Positions 8,201-10,464 of a DNA stretch of 10,464 nt are shown piece after piece (position 1 is the stretch's first letter; the number at the start of each line of letters is the position of its first letter). The DNA lies in the NCBI GenBank assembly GCA_027596945.1, contig JADGJH010001357.1:1-10464 (forward strand), read 5' to 3'. The DNA is from Physocladia obscura. Lineage: Eukaryota; Chytridiomycota; Chytridiomycetes; Chytridiales; Chytriomycetaceae. The notes under the pieces are model-generated. The model was given only the letters and a program-made list of their open reading frames with translations. It was not told the origin of the DNA and made no database searches. The translations under genes were made by a program, and so were the position numbers.

Positions 8201-9341
8201 ACTTTCTTCCGATACCACTCAAACAACTGTTTCCGAAGGCACCGAGAAGGTCGAGGAAACTACTAAGCTTACTATCACAACTGTTGCTGAAACTGTAAGC
8301 ACAGCGCAATCTGCACTTGCTTACGAAGGATCGGACGCTGTTCGTGTGCGTAAAGTTTCAACTGCAGCTGGAAGTGGTCGCGAGAGAAGAAAGAGCAAAA
8401 GGTTGGTTTGTTCTTTTATGTTCTAGTTTCAAAATTGTTCATCAATTTTTCTGCAACTTTTAAGTTTGTTTGGATGGTTTGTTGGAAAAGATGGTGCAAA
8501 AACCAGTCCACGTGTTGAAGAGGTAGTCAAGCCAATTGCTCCAGCAATCGACGAAGAGCCTGTCGTGGTGGAAGTAGCGGATGCAACACCAATTTCTCCA
8601 CCAATTTCTCCATCTTCGACTTCCGAAAATCCTGTCCCGCCACCAATGGAACGTCGCAGGTCGTCAGGATGGAAAAGCTTCTTCAAGCCAGCTGGCACTT
8701 CAACTATTGGGCAAACAAAAATTCTTGCAGCTGATATTGTCAACTTGATTGAACAAATTTCTGAAAACAATGAAACTGTTACATCGTTGGACCTTCATGA
8801 CTGCCAAATCTTTACACAAACCCATGCAATTGCGCTTGCGACTGCACTTGCTAACAACACTCATTTGAAAGCTCTTAATTTGGTTAACACGAAATTGAAC
8901 ACTCAAGCTGCTATTGAACTTGCAAAGGTTTTTTTTTTTTTTGCATGTATACTCTTGATTCCTGATATCCATTTCTCAGGCTCTGGAAACGAATAATACT
9001 CTAGAATCACTTCAATTAGAGCGTAACGCGATTGGTCCTGCTGGTATTAAAGCTCTTGCTCTTGGATTGACTGAAAACAAGGGTTTACGTGATGTTAGAC
9101 TTGCCAACCAAGCTCTGTTTGCTGGGACTGACGCTGAACAAACTCTTGCAAAAGCTTTGGCAAAGAATCACCAGTTAGTCTTTTTTATATAAAATAATTC
9201 AGAAATACTAATTAACATGGATGTTCTAGAATCACAAAAATCACCATCACCATCCGTGATATTTCATCTCGCGGTGTTGTCGACCGTGCTGTTACAAGGA
9301 ATAATGAAGCACTTCGCAAGCAGCGCCAGTCTCAGGCTTAA
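2271..9341 (+). CDS. Giant acidic repeat protein with tropomodulin-like LRR modules at both ends (11 exons)
   Basis: Exons 2271-2282, 2462-2563, 2664-2972, 3040-3230, 3299-3573, 3623-3925, 3993-6350, 6406-8401, 8465-8927, 8980-9173 and 9230-9341 sum to 6315 nt, an exact 2104 codons plus TAA. Order of parts: short acidic leader; tropomodulin-like LRR module (about residues 78-230); Val/Glu/Thr repeat region (about 231-1816); basic, aromatic and Pro-rich hinge (about 1817-1934); second tropomodulin-like module (about 1935-2104). No signal peptide or membrane segment is visible, so a cytosolic protein is expected. Known tropomodulins cap actin pointed ends with such an LRR fold; an actin role here is inference. 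The tropomyosin-binding N-terminal region of animal tropomodulins is not apparent. The start is the least certain part: ATG plus three codons, then a 179-nt intron. The body, frames and stop are well supported. Confidence 0.85.
2283..2461 (+). other. Large first intron after a 12-nt first coding exon
   Basis: The first coding exon is only ATG-GGA-AAT-CAA (MGNQ) at 2271-2282, followed directly by a consensus donor GTGAGT and, 179 nt later, by the acceptor CAACTCAG at 2454-2461. This is the longest intron in the window, about three times the typical size. Exon 2 (2462-2563) has no in-frame ATG of its own, and ATGs inside this intron run into stops before the acceptor, so an upstream exon must supply the start and the MGNQ exon is the only good candidate. 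Gene 1's 3' processing signals and some of gene 2's control elements may sit in here. I see no AATAAA in it. Confidence 0.6.
2781..3374 (+). other. Tropomodulin-like LRR module, N-terminal copy
   Basis: Spliced over three exons, about residues 78-230. Visible LRR units include LVELNLKDCQI, LKSLNLVNTALPNEVAIAVA, LESLNLEDNNLSSEVFIAFA and LKELRFGQNVALGLEAEQ, then LKVLTIHIDDVPSRIIIDQA ending in ARNN. This spacing of about 28 residues with alternating beta-strand and helix, closing on a strand and a helix of the kind xxRxxxDxAxxRNN, is the layout of the tropomodulin/leiomodin C-terminal LRR cap. It aligns with the C-terminal module of the same protein with a single one-residue gap, but lacks that copy's charged tail (LRKQR). 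Unlike animal tropomodulin, where the LRR cap ends the protein, this copy is internal and runs straight into the acidic repeats. Confidence 0.75.
4382..5082 (+). repeat. Long direct repeat within exon 7, copy 1
   Basis: This segment recurs at 5363-6123. The core 4391-4901 matches 5372-5882 (offset 981 bp, 327 codons) at every base except 4594 (T) against 5575 (C), a silent GAT/GAC change. After a 39-bp stretch present only in copy 2, 4901-5020 matches 5921-6040 with four differences. After a further 21-bp stretch present only in copy 2, 5021-5082 matches 6062-6123 exactly. All offsets are multiples of three, so the reading frame is kept. The near-identity marks a recent duplication or gene conversion, or possibly an assembly artefact. 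Confidence 0.9.
4463..4510 (+). repeat. 12-bp tandem repeat, four units
   Basis: Four consecutive 12-bp units of the form (GTT or ACT)GAAACTGT(A/C/G) encode alternating VETV and TETV tetrapeptides. The same four units recur at 5444-5491 as part of the longer duplication. This is the most regular short-period stretch seen in the acidic region and may show the founding unit from which it grew. Confidence 0.85.
5363..6123 (+). repeat. Long direct repeat within exon 7, copy 2
   Basis: Partner of the repeat at 4382-5082, separated from it by about 280 bp of related but diverged repeat sequence. It carries two in-frame stretches absent from copy 1: 39 bp near 5882-5920 (13 codons, itself an echo of the neighbouring motif EVTTAEVTETEVA) and 21 bp near 6041-6061 (7 codons). 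The stretches look like small tandem duplications of local motifs, which points to slippage or unequal exchange as the process that keeps this region changing. Confidence 0.9.
8304..8720 (+). other. Basic, aromatic and proline-rich hinge between repeats and C-terminal LRR module
   Basis: At about residue 1817 the acidic composition ends abruptly. The spliced sequence then has a basic patch (VRVRKVS, then GRERRKSK) running across the 8402-8464 intron into SLFGWFVGK. Next come an acidic stretch, a Pro/Ser-rich stretch (PISPPISPSS, NPVPPP) and a second basic-aromatic motif, MERRRSSGWKSFFKP. RRKS and RRRSS match the kind of site used by basophilic kinases, and the poly-proline stretches could bind SH3, WW or profilin-type partners; both are inference from short motifs. 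No comparable hinge adjoins the N-terminal LRR module. Confidence 0.7.
8721..9338 (+). other. Tropomodulin-like LRR module, C-terminal copy
   Basis: Spliced over three exons, about residues 1935-2104. It opens with ILAADIVNLIEQISENNETV, then LRR units VTSLDLHDCQI, LKALNLVNTKLNTQAAIELA, LESLQLERNAIGPAGIKALA and LRDVRLANQALFAGTDAEQ, and closes with ITKITITIRDISSRGVVDRA, VTRNNEALRKQR and a short tail. This is the better preserved tropomodulin-type copy. The DAEQ-helix-NHQITKI run and the RNN-LRKQR ending follow the pattern of tropomodulin's last helix. Its introns at 8928-8979 and 9174-9229 fall at the same codons and phases as 2973-3039 and 3231-3298 in the N-terminal copy. Confidence 0.8.
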
Positions 9342-9462
9342 GAAATTGTATTATAGTCTGTAGTTGGGTTTTTGTTTTTGTTTTGTTGTGTTTTGTTGTG
9401 TTAAGTTTGTTTTTTGATTTTGATGCTGAATTTTGATTTTTGATTTCTTCGACCTCATGAAA

Positions 9463-9468
9463 AATAAA
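9463..9468 (+). terminator. Polyadenylation signal AATAAA of the repeat-protein gene
   Basis: A canonical AATAAA lies 122 bases after the TAA stop, behind a strongly T- and G-rich 3' UTR (9342-9460, runs such as GTTTTTGTTTTTG). It is the first such hexamer after the stop, so it is the likely cleavage signal. Confidence 0.65.
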
Positions 9469-9727
9469 AGGCGCCGATTTGGATGGCTTACTGAATTAAA
9501 TTGGGTTGCGAAAATCCATTATCATAAAAAATTATGCAACTTTGTAATAACCAAAGGTGGTGCGCACCGCAATGAAAAATACTGGAAGACTTAAATTCAC
9601 TTCTTTTCGTGAATATGTGCACTCATCGCCACCAGATGAATTAAAAGAGGAATAAATAAAATAATTTATCAACATTACTTTTATTCAGCTAATCATTCTT
9701 TTAAAAGTCTTTACAACAAAGCTTCAG
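9469..9727. other. Short intergenic region, no convincing gene
   Basis: AT-rich sequence between the presumed 3' end of the repeat-protein gene and the minus-strand ORF. It holds a perfect 10-bp palindrome GGTGCGCACC at 9559-9568 and a 27-codon plus-strand ORF at 9572-9655 (starting MKNTGRLKF). That ORF is followed at once by overlapping AATAAA hexamers (9651-9660) and could be a chance ORF or the last exon of an unseen short gene. I see no RNA gene. Confidence 0.5.
9680..9685 (-). terminator. Possible minus-strand polyadenylation signal
   Basis: TTTATT on the plus strand reads AATAAA on the minus strand, 42 bases downstream of the stop of the minus-strand ORF at 9728-9955. The distance fits a short 3' UTR. 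In this AT-rich context the hexamer could also occur by chance. Confidence 0.4.
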
Positions 9728-9955
9728 TCATTTTTTTCTGCTGGCAGCAATCTTAATGGTCTGCTTTACTTCCACAAGCTTTGCTTCAGATTTGTTGCTC
9801 TTTGCATCAGCCAAAGCAGCTGACTGATTCTTGGAATTGCAGCATGGCTCGGGATTGGATGAACTCACAGAATTGTTATCAGTAGATGCAATTGTGTCTG
9901 ACTTATCAACATTGACTTTAGAGTTCATTTTAGTCACAGAAGCTTGTTGCTTCAT
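9728..9955 (-). CDS. Possible small Ser/Lys/Asn-rich protein (75 aa), unrecognised
   Basis: ATG at 9955 down to TGA at 9728. An in-frame TAA lies four codons above the ATG, so as read this is a complete ORF, although splicing from an upstream exon is not excluded: there is an AG (GACAG in minus sense) just above it. The product is hydrophilic (MKQQASVTKMNSKVN at the start, IKIAASRKK at the end), with a single Cys pair (EPCCNS), no membrane segment and no domain I recognise. It is the longest ORF in the last kilobase and its composition is quite unlike that of gene 2. For it: length in AT-rich DNA, a balanced amino-acid mix and a nearby AATAAA. Against it: low-complexity character and no recognised relative. 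It may be the 3' end of a larger gene, a remnant of a repeat element, or noise. Confidence 0.35.
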   Translation of the reverse strand: MKQQASVTKMNSKVNVDKSDTIASTDNNSVSSSNPEPCCNSKNQSAALADAKSNKSEAKLVEVKQTIKIAASRKK

Positions 9956-10211
9956 ATTAGGAACTTAACTGTCACAGCAGGCAGTCTCCAACATTGTCCA
10001 GTCCAGTTAACAAAATAAAACAAAAATAGAAGTCTTTACCAGAAGCTTAAGTCCATCCCAAAACACAAGTAATTTCAAAAGTCAGTTTATAGTCTTCTTA
10101 TTTGGTCCACCTGATATTCCATTAGTTATTCAGAATCATTAACAGAACAATGCCAAAAGGGCTCTATTATTTATTTATAGTACTTGGGATGGAGATTTTG
10201 GGGATTTTTGT

Positions 10212-10240
10212 AGCAATTCACAAATCATCAGTGAATTGCT
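10212..10240. repeat. Perfect inverted repeat, 10-bp arms
   Basis: AGCAATTCAC at 10212-10221 and its exact reverse complement GTGAATTGCT at 10231-10240 enclose a 9-base loop. It could form a hairpin in RNA or DNA. No T-run or gene end adjoins it, and no role is evident. Confidence 0.7.
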
Positions 10241-10350
10241 GACTCCATCTGAATTCCTGATTCACCACTTTCTCTGAACACCACTGTGAGATTCTCACAT
10301 AATGGTTGAGTTTGTTCAACACTCCTTGACTTCATCTGATGATTATCTTT

Positions 10351-10451
10351 GTAAATATTTATTTATTTATATTCTGTAAATATTTGCATTTATTTATATT
10401 CTGTATATATTTGTTTATTTATATTTTGTATATAATTTTATTTATTTATTG
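10351..10451. repeat. AT-rich minisatellite, four units of 24-27 bp
   Basis: Units begin at 10351, 10376, 10403 and 10428, each opening GTAAATATTT or GTATATAWTT and continuing with variants of TTTATTTATATT. Lengths are 25, 27, 25 and 24 bp, and the units differ by a few substitutions and small indels. The array stops shortly before the end of the window. Confidence 0.75.
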
Positions 10452-10464
10452 GTTGTCTGTTTGG

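Larger units (their letters stand above)
3375..8303 (+). repeat. Val/Glu/Thr-rich acidic repeat region of the protein (coding)
   Basis: About 1,586 residues (231-1816) over four exons, assembled from degenerate motifs such as VEVTETVVEETKEVVVEEVA, SETVVETVTETEVV and SEVVESATVESTETVVE. Exon 7 (3993-6350, 786 codons) contains no Gly, Arg, His, Tyr, Trp, Cys or Met that I can find and only two Phe; every Lys sits in a short motif such as TKE, SKE or AKE. Exon 8 (6406-8401) keeps the composition but is less regular and admits Gly and Asn. The region is therefore strongly negative and rich in beta-branched residues. Many repeat units differ mainly at third codon positions (GTT/GTC/GTA/GTG, GAA/GAG, ACT/ACA), as expected of old repeats kept as protein. 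I recognise no named domain here. A disordered spacer or a beta-rich fibre are both possible. Confidence 0.9.
2564..9229 (+). other. Remaining introns of the repeat-protein gene
   Basis: Introns: 2564-2663 (100 nt, phase 0), 2973-3039 (67, phase 0), 3231-3298 (68, phase 2), 3574-3622 (49, phase 1), 3926-3992 (67, phase 1), 6351-6405 (55, phase 1), 8402-8464 (63, phase 2), 8928-8979 (52, phase 0) and 9174-9229 (56, phase 2). Donors include GTATGT, GTAAGT, GTCAGT, two GTTGGT, GTTTTT and GTTAGT. Acceptors are CAG or TAG types plus AAAAAG (3039), CAAAAG (3298) and TTTAAG (8464). The acceptor at 3039 is forced, as no other AG lies within that intron. The acceptor at 3298 gives a gap-free match to the second LRR module across the junction, whereas the in-frame alternative at 3286 would insert four residues. 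Introns 3231-3298 and 8928-8979 contain T-runs over 10 bases. Confidence 0.8.
9956..10464. other. AT-rich non-coding stretch
   Basis: No ORF of useful length and no spliced structure that I can support on either strand. On the minus strand a possible TATAAA (plus 10087-10092, TTTATA) and a GTAAAG...GACAG intron-like stretch lie above the small ORF at 9728-9955, but both are weak. The far end becomes very AT-rich and repetitive. Confidence 0.5.

Noticed and set aside
3375..8303. A CRISPR-like or satellite array
   Set aside because: The repeats are protein-coding, differ mainly at silent positions, vary in spacing and continue one reading frame; there are no fixed spacers.
9232..9254. CACCATCACCATC, resembling a vector His-tag
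   Set aside because: In the gene's frame it encodes ITKITITIRD, matching the first LRR module's LKVLTIHIDD; the histidine reading is in another frame.
9956..10464. A transposon with terminal repeats
   Set aside because: I found no transposase-like ORF, no matching ends and no target-site duplication; only a local hairpin and a minisatellite are visible.

Overview
This window is eukaryotic nuclear DNA. Two long plus-strand genes are interrupted by 17 complete short introns (49-72 nt for most, up to 179 nt), which can be placed because spliced frames and protein families only fit one way. TGA and TAA both serve as stops, so I see no sign of a reassigned code. The lineage is not decidable by eye. 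Tropomodulin-type domains and a possible AFG2B-like AAA ATPase suggest an opisthokont (an invertebrate or an early-diverging, chytrid-like fungus), but this is inference.

Layout. (1) 12-2242, plus: the last eight exons of a two-domain (type II) AAA ATPase of the CDC48/AFG2/PEX superfamily. Its 5' end lies outside the window. (2) 2271-9341, plus: an eleven-exon gene for a predicted 2104-residue protein, starting only 28 bases after the stop of gene 1. It has two tropomodulin-like leucine-rich-repeat modules, one near the N-terminus and one at the C-terminus. Between them lies a stretch of roughly 1,600 residues built almost only from Val, Glu, Thr, Ala, Ser and Asp in degenerate repeats, followed by a basic, aromatic and proline-rich hinge. 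(3) 9342-9727: 3' UTR with an AATAAA signal, then AT-rich DNA. (4) 9728-9955, minus: a possible 75-residue Ser/Lys/Asn-rich protein with its own downstream AATAAA. (5) 9956-10464: AT-rich DNA without a convincing gene, holding a stem-loop and a four-unit minisatellite.

The centre of interest is gene 2. Its two LRR modules share two intron positions and phases, so one module arose from the other by duplication inside the gene. The repeat region contains a much younger duplication, with a 511-bp block matching its copy at all but one position. A protein with an actin-cap-type domain at each end of a long, strongly acidic, beta-branched linker is not an architecture I recognise. A spacer or spring between two binding modules is a reasonable but untested reading. 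The same genes reveal an unusual splice-site style: several 3' splice sites sit directly behind A-tracts, and many donors are GTT.

The two large genes are not obviously functionally linked; their closeness seems to reflect a compact genome.
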